A stretch of 64,000 bases of DNA from Rhizohabitans arisaemae. Lineage in GTDB: Bacteria; Actinomycetota; Actinomycetes; Streptosporangiales; Streptosporangiaceae. Both the position numbers and the translations under genes were made by a program. The DNA lies in NCBI RefSeq assembly GCF_025996515.1, contig NZ_BLRH01000021.1, positions 109,764 to 173,763 of the forward strand, written 5' to 3'. Position 1 is the stretch's first letter. The number at the start of each line of letters is the position of its first letter. Of the stretch, positions 9,579-17,621 are shown piece by piece. Below the pieces are notes generated by a model that was not told the origin of the DNA, ran no database searches, and saw only the letters and a program-made list of their open reading frames with translations.

Positions 9579-9639
9579 TAGTTTTCTATTTGGTTAATTA
9601 GCCAACTAGAAAACTAGCCTCGTCGGAGGGTGATGTCAA
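9579..9639 (-). promoter_or_regulatory. arsR operon promoter with overlapping palindromic operator
   Basis: Read on the minus strand: -35 TTGACA (9639-9634), a 17-base spacer and -10 TAGTTT (9616-9611). A nested inverted repeat spans 9579-9616: outer arms TAGTTTTCTA (9579-9588) and its complement (9607-9616), with an inner imperfect dyad around TTGGTTAATTAGCCAA. The repeat covers everything from the -10 to two bases before the ArsR start, so repressor binding would block initiation. Confidence 0.8.
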
Positions 9640-9734
9640 TGGCGGAGTCTGCGGGGTGGGCTGTACTCCCGTCGCATGAACAGTCCGCCGCCTTCGAAAC
9701 CTGAGCTGCGTGCCGTACGGCAGGCCGATTGCCC

Positions 9735-9767
9735 ACCTACGACTGGCCGGGCCTCGTTCTGCGGTAG
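9735..9767 (+). pseudogene. Remnant of the 3' end of an S1 protease gene
   Basis: These codons read TYDWPGLVLR then a stop, matching the C-terminal tail of the S1 proteases here (DWPGLTLP in copy 1). The bases that follow resemble those after the fragment at 14499, and both run into the same 16-bp-arm hairpin. No upstream protease coding sequence remains. Confidence 0.65.
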
Positions 9768-9803
9768 AAACCGCCCGATTCCGTGTCGAGAATGCCTTGA
9801 TCC

Positions 9804-9848
9804 CGGTACGGGCTGCGCCTGCCACAGGCCACGGCGCAGCCCGTACCG
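9804..9848. terminator. Hairpin (repeat element R1) between remnant and metalloprotease gene
   Basis: Perfect 16-bp inverted repeat CGGTACGGGCTGCGCC (9804-9819) with complement at 9833-9848 and a 13-base loop. It lies 41 bases beyond the stop of the minus-strand metalloprotease gene and could terminate it now, although its flanks show it arrived as the 3' end of a plus-strand protease gene. Confidence 0.7.
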
Positions 9849-9889
9849 TATGTCGTGCCGACGGGTGACGGGGCGTCCGGAGTTAAGGG

Positions 9890-12622
9890 TCAGGCCTCTT
9901 CGGTGTGGAGTCGGGTGCGGGCGGCTTCGGCCTGGTCGGTGATGGCGGCGAGGACGGGGGCGGGGACGTTCCTGGCGCGGAAGGTGTCGACCAGCTCGTC
10001 CAGGACGGTGTCGGCATGGTCGAGGTCGCCGGCACGGGCGTGGGCGCGGGCGAGGCGGCGCATGGTCTGGTTGAGGGTGATGTTGTCGACGCCGGCGTCG
10101 ACGGCCGGGTCGACGGTGGTCCGGACGACCGCGGTGAGCTGGGCGATGCTCTCGGCGGTGTCGGCGGGCCGGACTTCGACGGCGCCGTCGGCGAGGGTGA
10201 GGAAGTGGCGGCCGGCGTTGGTGCCCTTGACCATCCGCGCGTAGAGGGTGAGCGGGTGGTCCGGGTAGCGGTCGATCAGCTCGGCCAGGGCGTCGTTGCC
10301 GTCCCGCAGCTGGGGGGCGTCGGAGCCGAGCAGCGCCAGCAGGGTGCCCTGCTGGTCGTCGAGGAGGAGCTCCCCGGCGTGCTGGTCGGCGTGCTCCACC
10401 GGGTGGCGGACGCGGATTGCCTGGTCGGCGGAGACCACGCGGGCTCCACCGGGGGCCAGGTAGACGGCGCGCAACCGGTACCGTCCGGGCGTGTCGAAGG
10501 TCAGCCCGTCCGCGCCGTAGCCGAGGTAGACGCTGTCGTAGACGGCGGGGTCGTCGTCGGTGAGGGTGCGTCGGCCGAGGTGCCGGCAGGCGCGGAGCAG
10601 CGGGCGGTACAGGCGGGTCACCCCGGCGGGGTCGGTGACGGCCAGGGTGAGGTGTTCGCCGGAGGGGTCGAGGTCGGGGACGACGTCGACGGACGGCCGG
10701 GTGCCGTCGAGGGAGAGCCTCAGTTCGGCGGCCACCGGCTCCCCGTAGCCGAACACCCGCTTGCCGGAGAGTTCCAGCCGGAGCCCGGACTCGTCGGTGA
10801 GCGGGGTGGCGAGCGCGGCGAGCGTCCTGTCGGCGTCGGGGGTCCGGGAGCCGGATCCGCTGCCGAAGTTCTTGCCGCCCATGATGACGTGGTCGAGGTA
10901 GCCGTGCCGTAGGTGCCGGAGTTCGCTGTCGGTGAAGATGAACGGGAACGCCGACCAGTACGCGGCGTCACCGCTTCCGGCGTCGCCTTCGTACTTCCAG
11001 TCGTAGTTCATCCAGGACAGGTCCCCGTACCCGAAGGACGGGCCGAGCGGCTGCGGCGGGTTGGCCAGGTACTTCTGCCAGGAGTGCAGCAAGTTGAAGG
11101 CGTGGCCGAGTTCGTGCACGTAGGTGTGGAGTTCGTTCCGGCCCCCGGCCAGGTTGTAGTTGATCAGTTCGTTGTACAGCACGGCCGCCCCCTGCCGGTG
11201 CAGGCCGGACTGGTCGAACATGATGCCGAGCGTCCCGGCGTCGGCGTGCCGGGTGGCAACCAGCGTCCACACCTTCCACTGGGGTACTTCGCGGTAGCCG
11301 CTGAAGTTGGCGACCATCGCCGCGTGGAGTTCGGCGTTGGACCACCTGAGGTCGGCTCCTGCCGAGTCGACCGCGACCTGGTTGGCCGTGCCCGCCGTAC
11401 GGATCTCGATCCCGGCGTCGGCGTAGCAGGCCGCCACGGTCAGCGCCCGGGTGGTCACCCCGGCGGGACGGGGGTGGTCGGCCGTGTTGTACTGCCCGAA
11501 GACCCGGGTGCCGGTCACCGTGTCGATCTCCCAGTCCACGCTGCGCAGGTACGGCGAGGTGTAGACGAGGTTGTAGGGGGTGACCTCGGCGCCGTCGTCG
11601 CTGGTGATGGTGAACCGGCCGGTGCCGTCGGTGGCTCCGGCCGGTTTCCGGTCGAGCGACAGCGTCGCGGTGGCGGGCAGGATGCCCTGCTGGAAACTCA
11701 GCCGGCCGCTGGCGGTGACCGTGGTCGGGGTGACGGTGACCTGCGGGTTGTCGATGGTGAAGCTGCTGTAAAGGGTCCGGGTGGGGCCGAGTTCGAACTC
11801 TTCGCCGCTCACCAGCCCAAGTGGCCGGGCGCCGTCCAGGTCCACCCGGAAGTCGAGTTCGTAGCCGCCCGCGTAGGGCCCGCTGGTGACGGTGCCGGTG
11901 TAGCGGCCGGTGACCGGGCGCATCAGGGTGGAGTACTCGGTCGGCAGCGACGCCAGTCCGCCGGAGATGCCCGACAGGAGGCCGGATTTCTCCGGGCCCT
12001 GTTCCCAGTGGAACACCAGGCCCCGGTCGCCTTTGATGAACAGGGTCCGCAGTGTCGAGCCGTCCTGGTTCAGGTGGATCGCGTGGTCGAAGTCGGAGTT
12101 GAACTCCTCGGGTAGCTTGCTCCATCCCGCACCGGTCATCCCCGAGATCGGCCCCTGGTACTGGATCCCGGCATCCCAATGGATCAGGACGCATCGGTCC
12201 CGCTTGAACAGCAGCGTTCGCCACGACCCGTTCACGTTGGGCAGCTCCAGGGCCACGTCCACCCCGGTACGGAAGTCCGCCGGGATCAGCGGCCCGAACT
12301 TCTGGTGGGTGACGACGGTGCCCCGGCCGACCTCGCCCACTCCCCAATCCCAGGTCAGGTAGTTGTCGCCATGGAAGAACACGGTCCGCTGCCGACCGTG
12401 GTCCGGCAGCAGCTGCAGGACTCCTTCGGCGGAGGTCGCGAAGGGCTCGGGAATGCCCGCGAGCTGGGTTCCGTACGCCCCGGAGATCGGTCCTTCGTAG
12501 TCCCGGCCGCCCCAGTGGATCTTCGTGACCCGGTTGCCCCGCAGGAACATCGCCTTCCACGGTACGTCCGTCGTCGGGATGATCGCGCTGTATCCGGTCG
12601 TCTTGCGCCGCATGAACCCCAC
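9890..12622 (-). CDS. Zincin metalloprotease with N-terminal hemopexin-like repeats
   Basis: Putative zinc protease, 910 aa. Residues ~15-230 contain four repeats of a pattern like FxKGDRxxxxHW (MFLRGNR, VFFHGDN, LLFKRDR, LFIKGDR), resembling a hemopexin four-blade propeller. A middle beta-rich region precedes the zinc motif YVHELGHAFNLLHSW (HExxHxxxxxH, first His ~503). The C-terminus is helical and TPR-like. I chose the GTG at 12622 because GGGAGG lies 7 bases upstream; the ATG at 12613 has no SD. No signal peptide is visible with either start, which is odd beside secreted proteases. Best guess: matrixin-like enzyme of unknown target. Confidence 0.75.
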   Translation of the reverse strand: MGFMRRKTTGYSAIIPTTDVPWKAMFLRGNRVTKIHWGGRDYEGPISGAYGTQLAGIPEPFATSAEGVLQLLPDHGRQRTVFFHGDNYLTWDWGVGEVGRGTVVTHQKFGPLIPADFRTGVDVALELPNVNGSWRTLLFKRDRCVLIHWDAGIQYQGPISGMTGAGWSKLPEEFNSDFDHAIHLNQDGSTLRTLFIKGDRGLVFHWEQGPEKSGLLSGISGGLASLPTEYSTLMRPVTGRYTGTVTSGPYAGGYELDFRVDLDGARPLGLVSGEEFELGPTRTLYSSFTIDNPQVTVTPTTVTASGRLSFQQGILPATATLSLDRKPAGATDGTGRFTITSDDGAEVTPYNLVYTSPYLRSVDWEIDTVTGTRVFGQYNTADHPRPAGVTTRALTVAACYADAGIEIRTAGTANQVAVDSAGADLRWSNAELHAAMVANFSGYREVPQWKVWTLVATRHADAGTLGIMFDQSGLHRQGAAVLYNELINYNLAGGRNELHTYVHELGHAFNLLHSWQKYLANPPQPLGPSFGYGDLSWMNYDWKYEGDAGSGDAAYWSAFPFIFTDSELRHLRHGYLDHVIMGGKNFGSGSGSRTPDADRTLAALATPLTDESGLRLELSGKRVFGYGEPVAAELRLSLDGTRPSVDVVPDLDPSGEHLTLAVTDPAGVTRLYRPLLRACRHLGRRTLTDDDPAVYDSVYLGYGADGLTFDTPGRYRLRAVYLAPGGARVVSADQAIRVRHPVEHADQHAGELLLDDQQGTLLALLGSDAPQLRDGNDALAELIDRYPDHPLTLYARMVKGTNAGRHFLTLADGAVEVRPADTAESIAQLTAVVRTTVDPAVDAGVDNITLNQTMRRLARAHARAGDLDHADTVLDELVDTFRARNVPAPVLAAITDQAEAARTRLHTEEA

Positions 12623-13107
12623 GCTTGCACCTCCCAGACCGGGACCCGATCGGGCCCCACCTCTTGGGACGGTAAGTCGCATTATGTAGCGATACAACCA
12701 CTTAGAATGACCGGAAGTGGACACTGATCGGTGGGTACGGCGGCCGGTGCCGGTTTCCCGGGAAGGCCAGGGCTCCGGGGCAGGGCGCAGGCCCGGCCCC
12801 AATTGCGCATCTCGAGCGGGGATTTGCCGCTGGCGGGTCATGGGGAAGGTCGGACGGCGAGCAAGCTATGGGGGTCTCGACCTCGTGCTCGCCGTTGACT
12901 CCGGAGAGGCCTTCGAATATATCGCCGATATATTCACCCCCTTGAATTGGGCTACCGGTCGAAATGAATCGATGTCGCTCTGCTGTCCGAGGTGACCAGG
13001 GGTGATGTATATTTTTATATGTATGTTTCAGGTTCGTTTCTGTTGTTGACATGAATAATGTATCGCCGGAAGCTCGGGGAATCCGTTCAGGACTCACAGT
13101 GAGAAAT
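12623..13107. promoter_or_regulatory. Divergent intergenic region with 21-bp inverted repeat
   Basis: At 12915-12935 lies a perfect inverted repeat, GAATATATC and its complement with a 3-base spacer, strikingly AT-rich for this genome and about 170 bases before the S1 copy 2 start: a candidate operator. TTGTTGACA at 13043-13051 is shared with the region before S1 copy 1. The rest (12623-12914) shows no gene I can support. Confidence 0.45.
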
Positions 13108-14400
13108 ATGGGAGCCATGAAAGCCGGATTCTTGAGAAGAAAGCTGATACTCACGCTCACCTCGCTGACGATCGCGTTTCCCCTATCCGTGACATCGGCG
13201 GCGTTCGCAGACCCGGACCCGGCCGACCGGAAGGCCGCCGCGCAGAGCGCCGTCAGGGCCGACTATCTCACCGATCGGGATCGAGACCGTGCCGTCCGGC
13301 AGGGGCCGCTGATCCGGGCCGCCGAGAAGATTCGCCACCTGGTCGAGGCGGGGGAAGACGCCGGGTACGCCGGAATCGAGCTGGCCGAGGACCGGGTGCT
13401 GGTGTGGTGGAAGGGGCCGGTGCCCAAGACGATCGAAGACGCGGTCGGCAAGGCCCGCCAAATCGCCGCCGTCGAGGTCAAGCAGGCCGCCTATACCCGC
13501 AAGGAGCTGAAGGCGGCTGGTGCGAAGGCCTTCGCCGCGACCGGGGTCAAGAACGGCGGGCCCGTTCACGCCGTACGGATCCCCTTCGACGGCAGCGGCA
13601 TCGGCCTGGCGGTCGACCCGAAGAACTCCTCCGCGAAGGCGCGGACCCAGTCGTTGATCCCGGAGAACCTCGGTGTGCCGGTGGAGGTCTTCGACCGTAC
13701 GCCGGTCGGGTTGGCCGGCCGGTGCGACGACAGCCGCCCTTGGTACGGCGGGATGGCCATCCGCAACACCAAGTTCGGCGGCCTGGGCTGCCGGGGGACC
13801 GCGGGGAGCCAGTACAACTGCACCGCCGGTTTCGGTGTCCTCTACCAGAGCAGGCGTTACCTGCTCACCGCGGGCCATTGCGGGGCCTACGGCGACACCT
13901 TTACCGATGGTGTGGGCGAGAGCGTCGGATTCATGGAGTACGAGCACGCGGCGTACGACCTCGCCTTGATCCGGACACGCGGGAGCGCGGGGCGGATCTG
14001 GGACGGGACCCCCGGGGTGAACGACTTCAGCAAGCAGGTCATCGGCTGGCTGTGGACCTACGGCGGCCAGTGGCTGTGCTCGTCCGGGACCACGGCCGGT
14101 GCCCGGTGCGGCTTCCAGGTGGACGGCTCCTACACCGAACTCTGCGGGCCGGACATCTACGGCAACCATGAGTGCTACAACGACCTGATCTCCGCGGTGA
14201 GCCACTCCGGCCAGGGGTGTTACGGCGGGGACAGCGGCGGTCCGGTGTTCCAGCTCGACTCCGCGAACGTCGACCAGGTCTGGGCGACCGGCACGATAAC
14301 CGGCTGGTGGCGGAACTGGCTCGGCACCGACTGGCTGCTCTTCCAGGACTACGGCACGGCCGCGCACCACTGGGGAGGGATGAACATCTTGAACTCCTGA
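13108..14400 (+). CDS. Secreted trypsin/chymotrypsin-fold serine protease (S1), copy 2
   Basis: 430 aa paralog of the protease at 3509. A signal peptide (RRKLILTLTSLTIAFPLSVT, cleaved near AFA-D) leads to a ~150-residue pro-region with VLVWWKG, then the triad: His in LLTAGHCG, Asp in YDLALIRT, Ser in GGDSGGPVF. Compared with copy 1 it has an extra Cys (GQGCYGG) before the catalytic Ser, suggesting an additional disulfide. The start at 13108 follows CAGTGAGAAAT, aligning with copy 1; an ATG at 13051 overlaps the presumed promoter, and 13117 is another option. Both copies keep all catalytic residues. Confidence 0.92.
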   Translation: MGAMKAGFLRRKLILTLTSLTIAFPLSVTSAAFADPDPADRKAAAQSAVRADYLTDRDRDRAVRQGPLIRAAEKIRHLVEAGEDAGYAGIELAEDRVLVWWKGPVPKTIEDAVGKARQIAAVEVKQAAYTRKELKAAGAKAFAATGVKNGGPVHAVRIPFDGSGIGLAVDPKNSSAKARTQSLIPENLGVPVEVFDRTPVGLAGRCDDSRPWYGGMAIRNTKFGGLGCRGTAGSQYNCTAGFGVLYQSRRYLLTAGHCGAYGDTFTDGVGESVGFMEYEHAAYDLALIRTRGSAGRIWDGTPGVNDFSKQVIGWLWTYGGQWLCSSGTTAGARCGFQVDGSYTELCGPDIYGNHECYNDLISAVSHSGQGCYGGDSGGPVFQLDSANVDQVWATGTITGWWRNWLGTDWLLFQDYGTAAHHWGGMNILNS

Positions 14401-14498
14401 CCAAGGCGGCGTCTTCGGCACGGGTGGGCGGCCGGGGGCGCCGCGCGCCCGTGCCTGACGAATCGACTACACGCGGTTCAGCGCAGGACCGGCCGACG

Positions 14499-14552
14499 TT
14501 CCAGGACTTCGCCGCCGCCTACGACTGGCCGGGCCTCGCCGTACTGTGGAGG
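14499..14552 (+). pseudogene. Second remnant of an S1 protease gene 3' end
   Basis: The bases encode FQDFAAAYDWPGLAVLW, aligning with FQDFGTATRDWPGL at the end of S1 copy 1. They lie about 100 bases downstream of the intact copy 2 stop, so they are not part of that gene. The natural stop is lost, and the sequence leads into the hairpin at 14587 through a spacer similar to that after the 9735 remnant. Confidence 0.7.
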
Positions 14553-14586
14553 CCGGCCGAATTCCCTGTTGAGACCGCCATGACTC

Positions 14587-14631
14587 CGGTACGGGCTGCG
14601 CCTGCCACAGGCTCCGGCGCAGCCCGTACCG
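14587..14631. terminator. Hairpin terminator (repeat element R1) after S1 copy 2
   Basis: Perfect 16-bp inverted repeat, CGGTACGGGCTGCGCC (14587-14602) with complement at 14616-14631 and a 13-base loop nearly identical to that at 9820. It probably now terminates S1 copy 2. Confidence 0.72.
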
Positions 14632-14980
14632 CTATGGGTCCAGGGCCGTCAGCCCCATTCGATCAATTCAGTGCGAAGAACCCGGTCACGGCTGAGACCC
14701 TCGCCGGCCTGTTCGGGGACCGTCCCAAGTTCTCACTCCCAGTCGTCGCTTGTGCGCCCGGACCTGGTCCCGTCACGCCGTCTCAGGCGCGGAACCCGCG
14801 GGTGAGGATAGGAATCGGCACTTGTAGACGACTTGACGATCATGGGGTCGCCCCGCGCCAATCGACCACGATCCGGCACGGAAGCGCGTGATCCAATCCA
14901 ATCGATTCCGGGGGTGTTTGGGGGAATTTCAACGGATTCAGTGGTCGACAAGGGGATATACCAACGGATACCGTCCCAGC
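14632..14980. other. Intergenic region, no gene seen
   Basis: About 350 bases between the hairpin and the saccharopine-dehydrogenase-like gene. Short open frames here lack protein-like composition. The AT-richer end (14925-14980) probably holds that gene's promoter, but I cannot place the -35 and -10. Confidence 0.4.
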
Positions 14981-16183
14981 ATGCGCATTCTGCTGATTGG
15001 TGCCGGTGGTGTCGGGTCGGCTGTCGCGGCGATCGCCGCACGGCGTGGGTTCTTCGAGAAGCTGGTCGTCGCCGACTACGACGAGAACCGGGCGATCAGA
15101 GCCGTGGAGGGAGTCCGGGACCCGCGGATGACCGCGATCCGGCTCGACGCCTCCGACGAGCACGCGATCGTAGGGGCGTTGCGCGACCACAGCTGCGACG
15201 TGCTGTTCAACGCGGTCGACCCGAGGTTCACCATGCCGCTGTTCCGCGCCGCGCTGGCCGCCGGGGCGAACTACCTGGACATGGCGATGTCGCTTTCCCG
15301 GCCGCACCCGCAGGAGCCGTACAGAATCCCCGGGGTGAAACTCGGCGACGAGCAGTTCGCCCTCGCCGCCGAATGGGAAGCCGCCGACAGGCTCGCCCTG
15401 GTCGGCATGGGTGTCGAACCCGGGCTCGCCGACGTGTTCGCCCGGTACGCCGCCGACCACCTGTTCTCGTCCATCGACGAGATCGGGGTCCGGGACGGCG
15501 CCAACCTCCAGGTCGACGGGTACGACTTCGCCCCGACCTTCTCGATCTGGACCACCATCGAGGAATGCCTCAACCCCCCGGTCGTCTGGGAAAACGGGGA
15601 ATGGCACACCACCGAGCCGTTCAGCGAACCCGAGGTGTTCGACTTCCCCGACGGAATCGGCCCCGTCGAATGCGTCAACGTCGAACACGAAGAAGTCCTC
15701 CTCGTCCCCCGCTGGGTCGACGCCCGGCGGGTGACGTTCAAATACGGCCTGGGGGAGGAGTTCATCGGCGTCCTGAAGACGCTGCACAGACTCGGCCTGG
15801 ACCGCACCGAGAAAGTCCGGGTCGGCGGCGTCCACGTGTCCCCCCGGGACGTCGTCGCCGCGGTACTGCCCGATCCGGCCGCCCTCGGCGATCGGATGCG
15901 CGGGAAAACCTGCGCCGGCACCTGGGTCCGCGGCACCGGCAAAGACGGCAACCCTCGCGAGGTCTACCTGTATCACGTGGTCGACAACGAATGGTCCATG
16001 GCCGAGTACGGCCATCAGGCCGTCGTCTGGCAGACCGCCGTCCACCCCGTCGTCGCCCTCGAACTCCTGGCCCGCGGTACCTGGAAAGGCGCCGGCGTCC
16101 TCGGCCCCGAAGCCTTCGACGCCGTTCCCTTCCTCGACCTCCTCACCGAATACGGCTCCCCCTGGGGCCTCCGCGAACAGTGA
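14981..16183 (+). CDS. Saccharopine dehydrogenase-family NAD(P)-binding oxidoreductase
   Basis: 400 aa cytoplasmic oxidoreductase. The N-terminal Rossmann motif RILLIGAGGVGSAVAAIAAR is followed by VVADYD, where the acidic residue after the second strand is usual for NAD(P) contact. The middle (GMGVEPGLADVFARY; VRDGANLQVDGYDFAPTFS) and C-terminal domains match the saccharopine dehydrogenase/carboxynorspermidine synthase group. The reaction cannot be fixed from sequence: saccharopine, carboxynorspermidine and related imine reductions are all possible. I started at 14981 because the Rossmann strand begins there; the SD is weak. No pathway partner is adjacent. Confidence 0.85.
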   Translation: MRILLIGAGGVGSAVAAIAARRGFFEKLVVADYDENRAIRAVEGVRDPRMTAIRLDASDEHAIVGALRDHSCDVLFNAVDPRFTMPLFRAALAAGANYLDMAMSLSRPHPQEPYRIPGVKLGDEQFALAAEWEAADRLALVGMGVEPGLADVFARYAADHLFSSIDEIGVRDGANLQVDGYDFAPTFSIWTTIEECLNPPVVWENGEWHTTEPFSEPEVFDFPDGIGPVECVNVEHEEVLLVPRWVDARRVTFKYGLGEEFIGVLKTLHRLGLDRTEKVRVGGVHVSPRDVVAAVLPDPAALGDRMRGKTCAGTWVRGTGKDGNPREVYLYHVVDNEWSMAEYGHQAVVWQTAVHPVVALELLARGTWKGAGVLGPEAFDAVPFLDLLTEYGSPWGLREQ

Positions 16184-16207
16184 CCCGGCACCCGGGGCGT
16201 TGCGGTA

Positions 16208-16639
16208 TCAGCCGGACAACCAGTCCGGGGGCTCCCCACCCGTGACCCGTCGCCACGATTCCAGAGTCTTCGACGGCCACCGCCGATACGCCTCTTGAAG
16301 CATTTCGACGCCCGCATTCACGAGGTTTTGAAGCTGCCTGTCCTCAGCGGCAAGCAATCCTCGCAGGAGAGACGAGACCGCTTCATCGGGAACCCCGGCG
16401 TCGATCAGCAGTACACCGTTGAAGAGGGAACTCCGGGCGAAGTCGGCGAGGTAGACGTCGGGGTAGGTTCCGGCGAGTCGCTGGTATGCCTTCGTTGCCC
16501 GTTTGACGGCGATCAGGGCTTCGTCCCGGCGTCCCAGCCCCTCCAGCTCGGCTGCGAGGTTGTCGAGGGACATGGCGAGGCCGGGAAGGTGCGCATCGGG
16601 GTTGCTGCGGGCGAGTTGCTCGCGGATGTGGCACACCAC
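16208..16639 (-). pseudogene. C-terminal TPR fragment of a disrupted trypsin/TPR gene
   Basis: Reads about 143 codons of tetratricopeptide repeats: LPGLAMSLDNLAAELEGLG, RRDEALIAVKRATKAYQRLA, then a helical end. It has no convincing start: the first codons (GTG GTG) lack an SD and the sequence opens mid-repeat. The same repeat type, also with RRDEAL, resumes on the same strand at 17239-17384 beyond the toxin-antitoxin pair. I therefore read it as the distal part of one gene split by that pair. A short independent TPR protein is the alternative. Confidence 0.6.
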
Positions 16640-16718
16640 ATCACGGTTGCTCTATGTAGCGGTATCGTCACGGGAAATCTGCAAAGTGCTGCGGATCCCT
16701 ACGTCGTACAGTGAGAAT

Positions 16719-16949
16719 ATGACTGTGCTGACCATCGAACTAGACGCGCAGACAGAGGCGGCGCTGGATGAGTTGACCGAGGATGGTGGCTCTCCTGAGC
16801 AGGTAATCCGCGACGCCATCCTCGACGCGCAGCGACGCCGTCGGAACGATCGTCTTCGTGCCCAGGCTGAAGCCGTGGGCAGGGACCCGACCGACCGGGC
16901 GGAGGCTCAGGCGATCATGAGAGATATGGACGACCTGCGTGCGTGGTGA
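16719..16949 (+). CDS. Antitoxin of a MazEF/PemIK-type module
   Basis: 76 aa, small and charged: a ribbon-like N-terminus (TVLTIELDAQTEAALDELTE) resembling a ribbon-helix-helix DNA-binding fold, then a basic and acidic tail (AQRRRRNDRLRAQAEAVGRD) likely to bind the toxin. The start at 16719 follows CAGTGAGAAT. The stop lies inside the toxin gene (11-base overlap), typical of toxin-antitoxin pairs. Family assignment rests mainly on the partner. Confidence 0.82.
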   Translation: MTVLTIELDAQTEAALDELTEDGGSPEQVIRDAILDAQRRRRNDRLRAQAEAVGRDPTDRAEAQAIMRDMDDLRAW

Positions 16950-17259
16950 TGTGTATCGCTACCGCGACCCTCGAAACGCCATGAGCCACGAGCAGAAGGG
17001 CGAGCGGTTCGCGGTGGTGATTCAATCGGACCTTTTCGAGGCCCTTTCGACCTTGTTGGTTGCACCTACGTCGACCAGTGCTCGTTCGACCTGGTTCCGC
17101 CCTGAGATCGAGCTGCAGGGCAAGTCCACTCGCGTGATGGTGGAGCAGACCGTCTGTATTGCTCCTGAACGTCTGGGAGAGTTTGCCGGCCGTCTTTCGA
17201 CCTATGAGCTTGCCGCAGTAGATCAAGCCTTGTTTGATCTACTCGACCTCCGTCGATAG
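16939..17259 (+). CDS. MazF/PemK-family endoribonuclease toxin
   Basis: 106 aa. MazF-like features: N-terminal RGDVYRYRDPRN, then GERFAVVIQSD, LLVAPTSTSAR (the conserved Ser/Thr strand) and TRVMVEQTVCIAPERLG. MazF/PemK toxins cleave mRNA and are neutralised by the antitoxin encoded just upstream. The GTG start lies within the antitoxin gene, fixing stoichiometry by coupling. The 3' end overlaps, antisense, the end of a TPR fragment, consistent with insertion into that gene. Confidence 0.9.
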   Translation: MRGDVYRYRDPRNAMSHEQKGERFAVVIQSDLFEALSTLLVAPTSTSARSTWFRPEIELQGKSTRVMVEQTVCIAPERLGEFAGRLSTYELAAVDQALFDLLDLRR

Positions 17260-17614
17260 TGACTCGCCGAGGTTGTTCAGGGAATCGGCGGGTTTCGGGC
17301 GGTGGGCGTTGGGGTGCTTGTCGGCCAGCCGGTCGTAGATTCGGACGGCGCGATCGATCACGATCAAGGCTTCGTCACGGCGGGGAATAGCGCCGCATCC
17401 GTTCCCGGCCGGCCGGTCCAGATCACCTCGCACGACCATGGCCGGCCGTCGTTCAGGAACCGGGCTCTCAGGTCCTCGAACGGATTCCCTGCTCGTCGGT
17501 GACCACGTGCCGGGCGGTAAGCACCAGCCCCGGACCGATCGCATAGCCGGATCCGAACGACCGGCCGCCCTCGTGGGTACCTCCGGAGACGTCGACGACC
17601 CGCCTGGGATCCAT
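17239..17614 (-). pseudogene. Frameshifted trypsin-like protease fused to TPR remnant
   Basis: Begins with ATG at 17614, seven bases after the trypco2 stop, and reads MDPRRVVDVSG, then GSGYAIGPGLVLTARHVV, the trypsin-fold strand with catalytic His, before a stop at 17468. In a second frame the protein continues as NPFEDLRARFLNDGRPWS and GRPGTDAAL, the latter matching the catalytic-Asp strand. Near 17385 it jumps into RRDEALIVIDRAVRIYDRLA and SLNNLGESLS (TPR). The Ser-bearing half of the protease is gone. So there is one frameshift plus an internal deletion, and then the toxin-antitoxin pair interrupts the repeats. Cannot encode an active protease. Confidence 0.8.
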
Positions 17615-17621
17615 GTCGTGC

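Noticed and set aside
9905..12115. Long plus-strand open frames opposite the metalloprotease
   Set aside because: High-GC antisense frames; the minus strand has the HExxH motif, propeller repeats and an SD-supported start.
12683..16668. Similar blocks TATGTAGCGATAC (12683) and TATGTAGCGGTATC (16653) before two unrelated genes
   Set aside because: Only two imperfect copies of about 13 bases; not enough to call a regulatory motif.
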